A DNA stretch of 48,192 bases from Chlamydiota bacterium (GTDB lineage: Bacteria > Chlamydiota > Chlamydiia > Chlamydiales > SM23-39): positions 1 to 48,192 of the forward strand of contig DAIDHZ010000017.1 in the NCBI GenBank assembly GCA_027451825.1, read 5' to 3'. Shown here piece after piece: positions 15,217 to 23,951 of this stretch. Numbering within the stretch: the stretch's first letter is position 1; each line of letters opens with the position of its first letter. The position numbers and the translations under genes were made by a program. Under the pieces are notes generated by a model. It had not been told where the DNA came from. It did not search any database and worked only from the letters and a program-made list of their open reading frames with translations.

Positions 15217-15380
15217 TATACCGGAACAACCTGAAGAATCGGTTTTTGGCAGCGTCGGCTTTTCCTCAAAATTCGCATGCTCACTCGTGCCTTGCCTCTC
15301 GGCAATGGTCACTCGCTCCGTATGAGAATTTTGAGGAGCCTTCTTGCCAAGTTCCCGATTCTTCAGGTTGTTCCGGTATA
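15217..15380. repeat. Type A palindromic repeat, copy 2
   Basis: Perfect 26-bp terminal inverted repeats (15217-15242 and 15355-15380, TATACCGGAACAACCTGAAG on the left). The inner core has CTCACTCGTGCCTTGCC facing GGCAATGGTCACTCGC. It lies between the PEP mutase-family gene and lysR, in the orientation opposite to the copies at 21541, 26836 and 31662. It carries no stop in the frame of the downstream gene. Confidence 0.9.
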
Positions 15381-15472
15381 TTTTTCTCTCAATGATGTTT
15401 AAAGCAGATTTTACAGGATCAACGAGCAGTCCAGGAAAATGAATCGTTATTATGTTTTTTATAAAAAACATG

Positions 15473-16357
15473 TTACGAACTCTCTTTTTTTATTTTTTCC
15501 AAATAAAATTCAACAAAACAACGAACCTTTGGTTGTAGATATTGATCTTGTGAATAGCCTAGATAAATAGGTGTGGGAGCTTCTTTGAAATTTTCTAAGA
15601 TTTCTACAAGAGTTCCCTTGGATAAATACTGTTCAGCTTCCAATTGATGTAATTGAATAAATCCGATCCCTTCAAGGGCGCAGGCAATCATCACTTTCAT
15701 ATCGCTCGTGCTTAATATAGGATCAATATAGAGATCAGATCCGTTGTTAAATGACAACTGATTGCTAAATTGTCTTAAGCTATAAGTAATGAATTGATGA
15801 TGAACTAAATCTTGAGGATGTTTTGGTGTCCCGTGTCGTTTTAAATAAGAATGTGCTGCGCATAGACAAAAATATCCTTTGCAGATTTCTTTTTGAATGA
15901 AACTAGGGGGGGGAGGATGAGCTATTCCGAAAAATAAATCGATATCTTCTGAAGCCAAATCTGCAGCGCGACCTGCTATGACAAGATCCAGTTTGACTTT
16001 TGGATGTTTGGTGAGAAATTCATGTAAATGAGGAATGATGTGGCGATCCGTAAAATATCGACTGGAAAGGACCTTTAAAGTCCCTGAAGGCTCTGCTTTG
16101 GCAGATGTCATTATTGCATCTATGTCAATGATCTTATTGATCACTTTTTTAGAATGTTCGTAATAGATTTTCCCTAGCTCAGTGAGTTCTAAGCGTCTTG
16201 TTGTGCGACGCAAAAGAGATGCTTTTAAATCATCTTCTAAATAGCTGATTTGTTTACTGATTGCAGCAGTAGAAACTCCTAGTTGCTTGGCTGCTAGTGC
16301 CAGGCTATTTGCTTCTACGACCGTCACAAATGTTTCCAAATGATCCAGTTTTCGCAT
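15473..16357 (-). CDS. LysR-family transcriptional regulator
   Basis: This 294-residue regulator starts with a winged helix-turn-helix (LDHLETFVTVVEANSLALAA, then KQLGVSTAAISKQISYLE, residues about 4-42) and the usual RTTRRLELTELGKIYYEHS continuation. The C-terminal two thirds form the substrate-binding domain (GTLKVLSSRYFTDRHIIPHL near 93-112). LysR genes are rare in chlamydiae, so this is likely an acquired gene. It probably acts on the PEP mutase-family gene downstream or the divergent nudC side. A 105-bp part of its 3' region is duplicated at 12298-12402. Confidence 0.9.
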   Translation of the reverse strand: MRKLDHLETFVTVVEANSLALAAKQLGVSTAAISKQISYLEDDLKASLLRRTTRRLELTELGKIYYEHSKKVINKIIDIDAIMTSAKAEPSGTLKVLSSRYFTDRHIIPHLHEFLTKHPKVKLDLVIAGRAADLASEDIDLFFGIAHPPPPSFIQKEICKGYFCLCAAHSYLKRHGTPKHPQDLVHHQFITYSLRQFSNQLSFNNGSDLYIDPILSTSDMKVMIACALEGIGFIQLHQLEAEQYLSKGTLVEILENFKEAPTPIYLGYSQDQYLQPKVRCFVEFYLEKIKKESS

Positions 16358-16485
16358 CTATATTTAACCAAATGTTAATAATGCATGAAAATATATAGGA
16401 TTATAGACATTTTTGGCAACAAAAGAGGTCTCAAAGATTCCAAAATTTTATTTCTAGATTTCAGGAGTATTGGTATTATTTTCGT

Positions 16486-17301
16486 ATGATTTTGCCACCA
16501 TTTTCCGCTCCTCGAGATTTTAAAGACGCTTTGCATCCGCCAAATGATGCGGAAGGAATGTGGTTTATTTTTTTAAAAGATCAATTATTAATTTCAGATG
16601 ATAGAAAAAATGTGCCCCTTCATCACGACTTTACTTTCCAAAGAACTCTTTATTTAGGAACTTTGGGAAGTCAACATTTGTTTGCAGCAGAGGTAGAGCC
16701 TGAAACCAAAGCTCCCTGTGGATTTCATTGGAGTCATTTAAGGTCTCTTTTCTCTATTCTTGATGAAGAGAAGTATGCCATTGCTGGGAGATCTCTACAG
16801 CTCATTCATTGGGATCGTTCGAATCAATTTTGTGGGTGTTGTGGCAGCTCTACCGTTCTTCGCAAACATGAGCGTTGTCGTGAATGTACGGCGTGTGGAC
16901 AACTCGCCTATCCTAAATTATCTCCAGCCGTTATGGTTTTAATTCGAAGAGATGAAAAAATTCTTTTAGCTCGAGGGCCTCATTTTCCAGGTAAATGGTA
17001 TAGTGTATTAGCTGGGTTTGTTGATCCGGGAGAAACCCTTGAACAATGCGTTGCTCGTGAGACTTTAGAAGAAGTGGGAATTAGAGTGAAAAACATTCAG
17101 TACTTTGGCAGTCAACCATGGCCTTTTTCTTATTCATTAATGATTGGTTTTACTTGTGAGTGGTTGGAGGGGGAAATTCAAATTGATCCTTTGGAACTCG
17201 AAGCTGCAGATTGGTTTAGCGCCTCTGATTTACCAGAGCTGCCTCCAAAAATAAGTTTGGCTCATATGCTTATTGATTCATATTTGAACTCGCAAAGTTA
17301 G
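16486..17301 (+). CDS. nudC: NADH pyrophosphatase / NAD-capped RNA decapping hydrolase
   Basis: This 271-residue Nudix enzyme has a zinc ribbon with C116, C119, C134 and C137, then YPKLSPAVMVLI, then the Nudix box from G177 to I199 (G-x5-E-x7-RETLEEVGI). The NudC-specific SQPWPF follows at 209-214. These are the full set of NudC features. It cleaves NADH or removes NAD caps from RNA. The start lies 128 bp from the divergent lysR gene, with a CAGGAG ribosome binding site about 14 bases upstream. The alpha/beta hydrolase gene follows immediately. Confidence 0.93.
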   Translation: MILPPFSAPRDFKDALHPPNDAEGMWFIFLKDQLLISDDRKNVPLHHDFTFQRTLYLGTLGSQHLFAAEVEPETKAPCGFHWSHLRSLFSILDEEKYAIAGRSLQLIHWDRSNQFCGCCGSSTVLRKHERCRECTACGQLAYPKLSPAVMVLIRRDEKILLARGPHFPGKWYSVLAGFVDPGETLEQCVARETLEEVGIRVKNIQYFGSQPWPFSYSLMIGFTCEWLEGEIQIDPLELEAADWFSASDLPELPPKISLAHMLIDSYLNSQS

Positions 17302-17302
17302 T

Positions 17303-18331
17303 TTGGTGATTGTGTCTAAAGTGATTGGTAAATTGGCTCTTTGGGTTCTTTTCTTGTCCGTAGTTACTCTTGTTGGAGGAATGAGCTATCAATTCATCTG
17401 CACCAAGATCGATATACATTGCTATCCTCCCCTGGGACAACTGGTCGATATTGGTGGATATAAGATGCATATTTATCACACGGGTAACGAGGGTCCTACG
17501 GTTGTTTTAGATGCCGGTATGGGAGGGAATTGTCTTGAATGGTCGTTGATTCAGCCAGAAATTGCAAAATTTGGATCTGTTTGTAGTTATGACAGAGCAG
17601 GAAATGGATGGAGTGATGAAAGCCCGTATCCACGCACCAGTATGCAGATTGTTGAAGAATTGCATGATCTTCTCACTCGGGCACAAATACCAGGACCTTA
17701 CGTTTTGGTGGGGCACTCTTTTGGAGGAGTGAATGTCCGTTTATATGCAAGCAGATATCCAGATGAGGTAGCAGGTATGGTTCTTGTCGATGCGTCTCAT
17801 GAAGATCAGTTGCAACGATTGTCTCCTCGAAAGAAATCATTGTTTGAAAAAATCATCTTTCACCGTAATTTAGCTCGTTTTTTGGCTTTCACTGGAATTG
17901 TTCGCATATTCAACCATTTATCAAGAGATCATGAACTATTTCCGGGTTGCATTCCAAAAATGTATTCTGCTTTGCAAAGTACTCCAAAATTTGTAGGAGC
18001 CGTTTTTGAAGAAATGAGCTTATTTGAAAAAAGTCTAAAGCAGCTCAAAGACAGTCAGCATCGTTTAGGAGAAAAGCCTCTTGTTGTGATAACAGCAGGG
18101 AGAGCTTTTCTTAAGTGCCCATTCGATCAGGAGTATTCTGATATTTGGGAAGAACAAAGACAGAAAGAATGGAATGCTCTTCAGGAAGATTTAGCGACTC
18201 AATCATCGGATTCAAAACATGTGATTGCTGAAAATAGTGATCACATTATCACTCAAAACGCACCAAGACTCGTAGTTGATATGATTGAAGAGATGGTTGC
18301 TAGATTAAGGGAAGATCCATTATCACTTTAG
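17303..18331 (+). CDS. Membrane-anchored alpha/beta hydrolase
   Basis: This 342-residue protein starts with a hydrophobic helix (LALWVLFLSVVTLVGGMSY, about residues 10-28), a signal anchor. The fold continues with VVLDAGMGGNCLEWS, CSYDRAGNGWSDE, and the nucleophile elbow VGHSFGGVN near residue 138 (Ser in GHSFG). The catalytic Asp is expected in the VLVDASH area or later and His in ENSDHIITQNAPRLV near residue 320. The substrate is unknown; it resembles proline-iminopeptidase-like or lipase-like hydrolases. The start is TTG at 17303 or GTG at 17306, 1-4 bases after the nudC stop, so it is coupled to nudC. The 3' end overlaps the next gene by 9 bp. Confidence 0.82.
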   Translation: MVIVSKVIGKLALWVLFLSVVTLVGGMSYQFICTKIDIHCYPPLGQLVDIGGYKMHIYHTGNEGPTVVLDAGMGGNCLEWSLIQPEIAKFGSVCSYDRAGNGWSDESPYPRTSMQIVEELHDLLTRAQIPGPYVLVGHSFGGVNVRLYASRYPDEVAGMVLVDASHEDQLQRLSPRKKSLFEKIIFHRNLARFLAFTGIVRIFNHLSRDHELFPGCIPKMYSALQSTPKFVGAVFEEMSLFEKSLKQLKDSQHRLGEKPLVVITAGRAFLKCPFDQEYSDIWEEQRQKEWNALQEDLATQSSDSKHVIAENSDHIITQNAPRLVVDMIEEMVARLREDPLSL

Positions 18332-19105
18332 TGAAAGGATTTCTTTGACTTTTTCATCGCTTAAAATCACAGGAAATATTCTAGCCTGCATTTTAGCAAT
18401 CCGTGGATCAAAAGGTGTTGTCCGTGCTCTATCGTAATGAATGCCAATGAATTCTATATCCAAATCAGAAAGTTGCTGTTCCATATTTTCTAAATGATGA
18501 CGACGATCATCAACAAAGACAATTTTGGAAGGATGTTCTCTGAGATTTTCCAGCCATTGCCTTACAGATGTTCCTTTTTTGTTGAATTCAACAAACCAAA
18601 TGCCGGCATCGTACAGATGACGCGATGGAAGGTTAATGGAAATTGAAGGAGGGGAAAAACTCGAAAAATCTAATCTTAGAGATTGGAGCTGTTGATGTGT
18701 GATGATGTTTGTTTGAGGCCCTCTTGCGGTTAATCCCATGGTGAGCGCAGCGGTTCGTTGGATTTGACATACAATCGAAAGAATTTCTGGTTCTAGGAAG
18801 CAGACGGGACATTTTTCTTGCATTTCATTCCATCGAAGCCGACAGATGGTGTGGGCAGTTTCTTCATCAAATCCAGCCTGTGTGAGGTCATCAAAATCTA
18901 AAAAGTAATATTGATATCTTCCCATTTGGAGAGAAGATGTAAAGAGGGTATCATCAATGTCGAAGAAAACCCATGTCTCGGAATCGACATGAGCTAACAC
19001 TTCTGTGAATGTATTCGTTTGAATAATAGAAGCTTTTAGAGGGATTGACAACGTGAACAGAATTAAAAGAAATGACCATCTACATTGGTTAAGCAACTGA
19101 TTCAT
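18323..19105 (-). CDS. DUF2608 HAD-like exported protein
   Basis: This 260-residue protein has a signal peptide (WSFLLILFTLSIPLKAS, about residues 10-26) and HAD-like motifs: WVFFDIDDTLF (motif I, about 44-54), LTARGPQ (motif II Thr region, about 122-128) and KIVFVDDRRHHLENM (motif IV, about 192-206). DUF2608 proteins are found mainly in intracellular bacteria such as chlamydiae and Legionella; a phosphatase role in the periplasm or outside the cell is plausible but not shown. The ATG at 19105 is chosen over an upstream TTG. Confidence 0.85.
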   Translation of the reverse strand: MNQLLNQCRWSFLLILFTLSIPLKASIIQTNTFTEVLAHVDSETWVFFDIDDTLFTSSLQMGRYQYYFLDFDDLTQAGFDEETAHTICRLRWNEMQEKCPVCFLEPEILSIVCQIQRTAALTMGLTARGPQTNIITHQQLQSLRLDFSSFSPPSISINLPSRHLYDAGIWFVEFNKKGTSVRQWLENLREHPSKIVFVDDRRHHLENMEQQLSDLDIEFIGIHYDRARTTPFDPRIAKMQARIFPVILSDEKVKEILSLK

Positions 19106-19129
19106 GTTCTCTAATCGCGCTGATGTCAA

Positions 19130-19433
19130 GCAAGTTTTTCTCCTTTTATTGATTTTATGAAAAACTCCGCGGTTCTCTTCGGGGTCCTTGTGATGAATTA
19201 TTTTTTCATCGCCCCATCATACCTTTCGAAGCAAGGGGTAAGACAATGTATAACACGGCTTCTTGAGCCAACCGAAAATCGTCTTTACCCTTCCTTCGGG
19301 TTTTCATAAATTCTTTTTCAAGAAACTCTAACTTTATCTCAGCTTTTTAACTCAATTATAACACCCCCCCGGGTTTGCAAAGGGCGACTAGTCCTTTGCC
19401 GAGGTTTGGAGCAGAGCTCCAAATTAAATCCTT
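19130..19433. other. Structured non-coding stretch between DUF2608 gene and IS110 transposase
   Basis: This 304-bp gap holds no gene I can support. It has several hairpins: GATGAA with TTCATC (about 19191-19210), GCAAAGG with CCTTTGC (about 19376-19398), and TTTGGAGC with GCTCCAAA (19405-19423), plus a run of C and G near 19365. The part next to the transposase stop is likely the 3' non-coding end of the IS110-family element. The exact left end of the element cannot be fixed. Confidence 0.5.
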
Positions 19434-20470
19434 TTACGCAGCTTTTGTTGGTTTTTCTTCTCCATAGACAAAGTCTTTTTTCTCGATCAACATACGATGC
19501 ATAATTACGGCAAGTTTTCGTCCAATTGCGACAGATGCTTTTTTAGCTCCGTGCTTTCTCATAATTTTCATTCCCCAGGCTTTGACTTTGCTCCACTTCT
19601 TGGTTCTTGTCAGACACACTAATCCAGCTTCCGTTAAAAGAGTTCTCATTTCTGAAGAACCGCATTTTGATATGTGCCCCTGCTTTTTTGTTTCTCCTGA
19701 AGAATACTGTCTTGGAGTCATTCCAAAATAAGCTCCTACGTCTCGAGATTTATGAAACCTTGCAGGGTCATCTATTTCAGTTTTGAAGGTCATGGCGGTA
19801 ATAATCCCAACTCCAGGAACCGTCATAAGTCTTTGAATGTCTTCGTCATTTTTTGCCAATTCTTGAATTTTATGATCCAGTTTCTGAATCTCTTCACATA
19901 ATTTCTCGTAGCAATTCAACAAACTTTCTATTCCCGTTCTTGCAATTTCAAAAGTCTGAGGGAAGCTACTTCTTACTTTTTTAGGAAATTCTTTTTCTCC
20001 ACTCGACCCCAATCGAACTCCATATGTTTTGAGAAAACCCCGGATAGAATTAATCAACTGCACTCTTTGATGGACTAAAGTTTTCCGAGCGTTCATGAGA
20101 GTGGCTGTTTCAATGGATATTTGTTTCTTTTGAGCCACTTCTTTGTACATCCCGCTTCTCATAGCTTGAGCAATTGCTTTTGCATCGTTATCATCTGTTT
20201 TATTGACTTGTATTGATAAAAGAGCCGCCATTTTTCTTGAGTCAATACAGCAGGCAGGCCTTTTCCTTGTAATTTACCTACTAACCAATGACTTAAAGAC
20301 CCGCTTTCAATGCCAACTTTCTCAATTTTAAGGTTCATCTTTAAGAAGTGTTCAAGAATTTTTTCAGGATCAGTTTTAGCTCTCCCTCTATAAACAGATT
20401 CCCCTTTTTCGTTGACAATACAAATAACTGTCTCTTTCATTGAAACATCTAATCCTGCATAATGGCTCAT
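19434..20470 (-). pseudogene. IS110-family transposase, frameshifted
   Basis: Reading from ATG at 20470 gives the DEDD N-terminus (HYAGLDVSMKETVICIVNEKG) up to about 20240. The frame then shifts and the rest continues from about 20240 to 19434 with VNKTDDNDAKAIAQAMRSG, PGVGIITAMTFKTEID, FGMTPRQYSSGETKKQGHIS and the C-terminal serine-domain region. The N-terminal part reads GLPAV then LTQEKW, where the other frame gives IDSRKMAAL, so the break lies between GLPAV and the IDSRK codons. Total length is near the 340-350 typical for the family. A frameshift rather than a programmed event is the likely reason, so the element is probably dead. Confidence 0.88.
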
Positions 20471-20548
20471 GGTTGCTCCTTATTTTTAGGCTTTGTGCCT
20501 GGTTTTTTTTACTGGAGAGTTTTCACTACTCCGTTTTTAGGAGCAACC
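20471..20548 (-). promoter_or_regulatory. Leader hairpin sequestering the transposase Shine-Dalgarno site
   Basis: AGGAGCAACC (20539-20548) and GGTTGCTCCT (20471-20480) are perfect inverted repeats directly before the transposase ATG. On the mRNA the downstream arm contains the Shine-Dalgarno AAGGAG. Pairing would hide it, a known way for insertion sequences to prevent translation from outside promoters. Two smaller hairpins lie inside (AGGCTTTGTGCCT). Confidence 0.55.
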
Positions 20549-20576
20549 ACTTTTCCATCTTACCTTTCAGTAAAAA

Positions 20577-21047
20577 GCGCGATTACAGTATGTATTTTTA
20601 TTTACAGAGGTCCTTCAAGGATGGAGAAATGTCTCAGTGAGAGATCGGAGAACTGCTATTGATTGGGCCCAGGAAATTAAAGAGCTGCTCGATATTAGAT
20701 ATGCTGAAGCAGAAAAAGTTTTGTTAGTTATGGACAACCTTAACACCCATTCCATTGGGTCGTTATACGAAGCGTTTGATCCAGCAGAAGCTCGACGATT
20801 GGCTCACAAACTCGAGATTCATCATACTCCGAAACATGGTAGCTGGTTAAATATAGCAGAGTGTGAATTAAGTGCTTTTACGCGGCAATGTTCATCAAGG
20901 CGAATGCCAGATAGGGTGACTTTGCAACGAGAAGCAAACGCCTGGGTAGATCGACGAAATCGAACTCAAAAAGGAGTAGATTGGCAATTCACCACCAAAG
21001 ACGCCAGAATTAAACTGAAGCGACTATATCCACAAATTCAATCTTGA
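20577..21047 (+). pseudogene. IS630-family transposase, 5'-truncated
   Basis: The frame from about 20577 gives YVFLFTEVLQGWRNVSVRD then RRTAIDWAQEIKELLD, LLVMDNLNTHSIGSLYEAF, HHTPKHGSWLNIAECELSAF and ends in DARIKLKRLYPQIQS. That is the C-terminal half of an IS630-family DDE transposase, with the second Asp (in MDN) and the final Glu (in AECE) present. The first catalytic Asp and N-terminal helix-turn-helix are missing. No matching N-terminal part lies on the other side of the IS110 element, so this is a relic next to which IS110 inserted. Confidence 0.85.
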
Positions 21048-21540
21048 CAGACCACTAGACACGATGGAACGAGTGTAGCTTTTATTGGAGAAAGCCGCGC
21101 ATAGAGTTGTGAAAAAGTCGACTTGCGGGTTCGGTCAGCCTACTATTTTTTAAAAAACAGCAGGTTAAGCTGTTGTTCGCAAATACCCGAGATGCTTGAA
21201 AAAATCTTCTCCTTGAAAAAGGAGGGCATTTTTCTTCGCTTAGATTGATAAGCTCTTTAGTGCTTAAATCAAAAGTGATTTGTCCTATTTGTATTCATAG
21301 GCGTTCAAATTTGGATTCCAAAAAAATCTGCTGTTATTCAAGACAAGTGCCTGGAGCTCCTACGCCAGGGCTTATATCGAATTGCCCTATATTTGCAGTT
21401 CCAGTTGTTCTATTAAATACACCTGGAGAAGAGACTGTGAATTTATAAGGAGATGGCTTGTCTTGTAAAGAAGAAAGAAGCGATTCGACGTCAAAACATA
21501 AAGATAAGAGAAGCGATTTGTTCGGGTAATCTCATGCAGC
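21048..21540. other. Gap without recognisable genes after the IS630 relic
   Basis: This stretch includes the sequence just after the IS630 stop (TTGACAGACCACTAGACA region) and a hairpin ACAGC..GCTGT near 21162-21176. A 67-codon frame at 21245-21448 lacks any family resemblance and a good ribosome binding site. I see no gene here that can be supported. Confidence 0.4.
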
Positions 21541-21704
21541 TATACCGAAAATGATTCAAGAATCGGGAATTTGGCAAGAAGGCTCTTCAAAATTTGCATT
21601 CGGAGCGAGCGACCATTGCCCAAGGGCTAGGCGCGAGTGAGAATGCGAATTTTGAGGAAAAGCCGACGCTGCCAAAAACCGATTCTTGAGTCTTTTTCGG
21701 TATA
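21541..21704. repeat. Type A palindromic repeat, copy 3
   Basis: The ends are TATACCGAAAATGATTCAAG (21541) and the imperfect inverse GATTCTTGAGTCTTTTTCGGTATA (ends 21704). This is the shell variant with ATGATTCAAG in place of ACAACTTGAAG. The core has GCATTCGGAGCGAGCGACC and GGCGCGAGTGAGAATGCG arms. Confidence 0.88.
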
Positions 21705-21914
21705 GAAGGCGTTTCTTTCGTGATGGTTGGAATGCTGCATTTGCCCGGAAAAGAAGGTTTATGTAATTTGCTTCGTCAAAAAGAATACACAGTTAAAAGA
21801 GTCTATGAAAAACATCATTTAGAATCTAAACTCAGTCATACCTGAATTTGAGTGTATCGTTTTGCAATTGGCTTCTTGTAAAGAATTGATTTGCATGAGT
21901 ATGATACGGACATT

Positions 21915-22310
21915 ATGGAACAAGATATACGCTGGAAACAACGTTTTGCAAATTTTGAGAAAGCATTGTTTTTTCTTCAGTCGGGTTGTGAACAGAAAAA
22001 ATGGACTCAACTTGAGGCGGCAGGTGTTGTTCAAGCATTTGAATTTTCATTTGAACTGGCTTGGAAAACTTTAAAGGATTACCTCTATCAAAAAGGGATT
22101 CATTCTCAATTTCCTCGAGATGTGATCAAAGATGCTTTTCAGTCGGAAATTATTGAGAATGGTACGACTTGGCTTAAAATGTTAGACAAACGCAATGAAC
22201 TTTCTCATACTTACAATGAAGTACAAGCGCAAAAAGCCCTTCACATTATTAAAGATGAATATTATCCATGTATTCAGCAGCTTTATTTATATTTAAAAAA
22301 AGAGCTTTGA
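21915..22310 (+). CDS. HepT-like HEPN protein, HI0074-type
   Basis: This 131-residue helical protein matches the nucleotidyltransferase-substrate-binding (HI0074) type: IRWKQRFANFEKALFFL at the start, FEFSFELAWKTLKDYL near 56-71, PRDVIKDAFQ near 81-90 and WLKMLDKRNELSHTY near 101-115. The HEPN motif R-x4-H-x-Y is complete (RNELSHTY). The ATG at 21915 is preferred over one eight codons earlier. The next gene, the nucleotidyltransferase, starts directly after its stop. Gene order here is HEPN first, the reverse of the pair at 13664-14300, so the two pairs come from different subfamilies. Confidence 0.87.
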   Translation: MEQDIRWKQRFANFEKALFFLQSGCEQKKWTQLEAAGVVQAFEFSFELAWKTLKDYLYQKGIHSQFPRDVIKDAFQSEIIENGTTWLKMLDKRNELSHTYNEVQAQKALHIIKDEYYPCIQQLYLYLKKEL

Positions 22311-22697
22311 ATGGCTTGCGGTTTGTCCTCAGAAGAATTGGAAGCAATTCTTGCTATTTTGAAGCAATTTCCTGAAATAGAGGAGGCTGTTCTTTTTGGA
22401 TCCAGAGCTATGGGAAAAGAGAGAAGAGGCTCCGATGTTGACATTGCTTTAAAGGGTAGAGAGGTTGGATTGGTTAATTCTCAAGTTTCTTTTGAATTAA
22501 ATAGTAATTCTGTTTTGCCATATTATTTTGATATTCTTGACTATCAATCTATTGACAATGTAGAATTGAAATCTCATATTGATCGTGTGGGTATTGTGAT
22601 CTATACTCGTTCCAGTTCAAAGTCGCTGAATTCTGCAAGGAAGATCCCTAAATTTGGACCAGGCGTAGCCGGCGCTGAAGAAACTCAACTTGAATAA
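22311..22697 (+). CDS. HI0073-type nucleotidyltransferase with a repeat-derived C-terminus
   Basis: This 128-residue protein has the minimal nucleotidyltransferase motif G-S-x10-D-x-D as GSRAMGKERRGSDVDIA, near residues 30-45. It partners the HEPN protein just upstream (stop and start codons adjacent). The family domain should end near DRVGIVIYTR (about residue 100). The last 28 residues are encoded by the left half of a type C palindromic repeat that begins at 22602, which supplies the stop codon. The active-site motif is intact, so the antitoxin may still work with a changed tail. Confidence 0.87.
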   Translation: MACGLSSEELEAILAILKQFPEIEEAVLFGSRAMGKERRGSDVDIALKGREVGLVNSQVSFELNSNSVLPYYFDILDYQSIDNVELKSHIDRVGIVIYTRSSSKSLNSARKIPKFGPGVAGAEETQLE

Positions 22698-22776
22698 GTT
22701 GAGTGATGGAAGCGGGACAAAATTTAGGGTAAATCCGACGCTGCAGAAACAGGGACTTTGAACTGGAACGAGTATA
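22602..22776. repeat. Type C palindromic repeat overlapping the nucleotidyltransferase gene end
   Basis: TATACTCGTTCCAGTTCAAA (from 22602) is perfectly inverted at the right end (to 22776), 23 bp in all. Inner parts CTAAATTTGG and CAAAATTTAG also pair, and CTCAACTTGAATAAGTTGAG forms the centre. The core resembles the core of the type A copy at 26836 (CTCAACTT, GATG.A.GCGGG), although the outer shell differs. Confidence 0.88.
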
Positions 22777-22790
22777 CACGATAAAAGTGG

Positions 22791-23894
22791 CTATTTGTCC
22801 CATCGAATGATTGCCTTGATTTCTTCAGAGCCATGTTTTTCAAAGACTTTTTGAAATTCTGTATAATGAAATTGGTGAGTGATGAACTGCTCCAAAACAC
22901 CAGGCCACTTTTTTTTGATTTCTTGCATGTCATGAAGACCATCGATGAAGTGTTGGATGCTTTCATTGACACTTCCGAGGATGATTTGGTTTTTTAAAAC
23001 GATTTGACGCATGAGTTTTGATCCATTGACTGGAAATTGAGGCTTTTCAGCGGGAACTCCTGTGAGTACAAGAATGCCATTTGGACCGAGCAATTCAATG
23101 AGGTTGAAGTCAAATTGGGCAACTCCTGCGGCATCAACAATCAACTGAAGATCTGGATATTTGTTTCTAAATGCGTCCATGTCAAAATTTTTGTCATTGA
23201 CAAAGGTGCCCCCCATCGCCTTGAGGAGTTTTGCGCGGATTCCATCAGGAGGCGCTCGATCCAGCCCAATGACATGCGCTCCTTTTAAACGTAAGACAGC
23301 ACATGCAAGAAGCCCAATAGGACCAAGACCTGCCACACATGCAACTTTTCCTTGACTCCAGTTTGGATTTTGAATCCAGTTCATGCGGCAAGATTGTAAG
23401 AGAATCGCTTCTTGGATGGCTTTTTGCACAACGGCCATGGGTTCTGCCATGACAGCGATATCGCCAAGTTCATCCGGAACTTTGATTGCATAGGATTCAT
23501 CATCAACGACGTATGTTGATTGAAAGCCATGAGCGCCTTTGATGCCTCTCTCTTTGTAATTGCCTGTTGTACAGTAATCGGAGCGCGATGCAAGACATGG
23601 TTCACATGCATTGCAGCCTCGTCTTACGGAAATCACGACGCGATCTTTGACTTTTACTTTGCTGACTTTGGATCCTATTTCTACCACACTGCCAAGCATT
23701 TCATGGCCGATGACAAGACGATCTTCTCCTTGAGGGGCGTCCGCTCTTCCTCCGATTGCTTCTTCACGATCTGTTCCACAAATACCGACTGCAATGATTT
23801 TTACTTTGATTTGTGTCTCTTTTTGAATGATCGGATCAGGAAAGTCTGTGACTTGAATTTGTGTAGTCCCAGGTTTAAGTACGATCGCTTTCAT
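22791..23894 (-). CDS. Glucose dehydrogenase, zinc-dependent medium-chain type
   Basis: This 367-residue enzyme has the catalytic zinc site GICGTDREE (about 37-45) and GHEMLGSV, the structural zinc cluster CNACEPCLASRSDYC (about 97-111), ERGIKGAHGFQSTYVV next to it, and a Rossmann motif VAGLGPIGLLACAVLRL (about 184-200). These match archaeal-type glucose/galactose dehydrogenases that oxidise glucose to gluconolactone. The ATG at 23894 has a clear GGAGGT ribosome binding site; the in-frame extension upstream is ignored. It is divergent from the GH63 gene, 57 bp apart, suggesting a shared promoter region and pathway. Such enzymes are unusual in chlamydiae. Confidence 0.85.
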   Translation of the reverse strand: MKAIVLKPGTTQIQVTDFPDPIIQKETQIKVKIIAVGICGTDREEAIGGRADAPQGEDRLVIGHEMLGSVVEIGSKVSKVKVKDRVVISVRRGCNACEPCLASRSDYCTTGNYKERGIKGAHGFQSTYVVDDESYAIKVPDELGDIAVMAEPMAVVQKAIQEAILLQSCRMNWIQNPNWSQGKVACVAGLGPIGLLACAVLRLKGAHVIGLDRAPPDGIRAKLLKAMGGTFVNDKNFDMDAFRNKYPDLQLIVDAAGVAQFDFNLIELLGPNGILVLTGVPAEKPQFPVNGSKLMRQIVLKNQIILGSVNESIQHFIDGLHDMQEIKKKWPGVLEQFITHQFHYTEFQKVFEKHGSEEIKAIIRWDK

Positions 23895-23951
23895 AAAACC
23901 TCCGTGGTAGAAAATGATGTAATACCGTATGAAGAGTTTTAGGCGCAATCA

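Noticed and set aside
19434..20470. Programmed frameshift in the IS110 transposase
   Set aside because: IS110-family transposases are normally a single frame and no slippery run is present at the junction, so a mutation is more likely.
21245..21448. 67-codon frame with four cysteines
   Set aside because: No homologous pattern, weak start, and it lies in a degraded insertion sequence region.
21723..21845. 40-codon frame just after the type A copy 3
   Set aside because: No ribosome binding site of note and no recognisable motif; part of it (TTTGCCCGGAAAA) looks like a fragment of the type E repeat.
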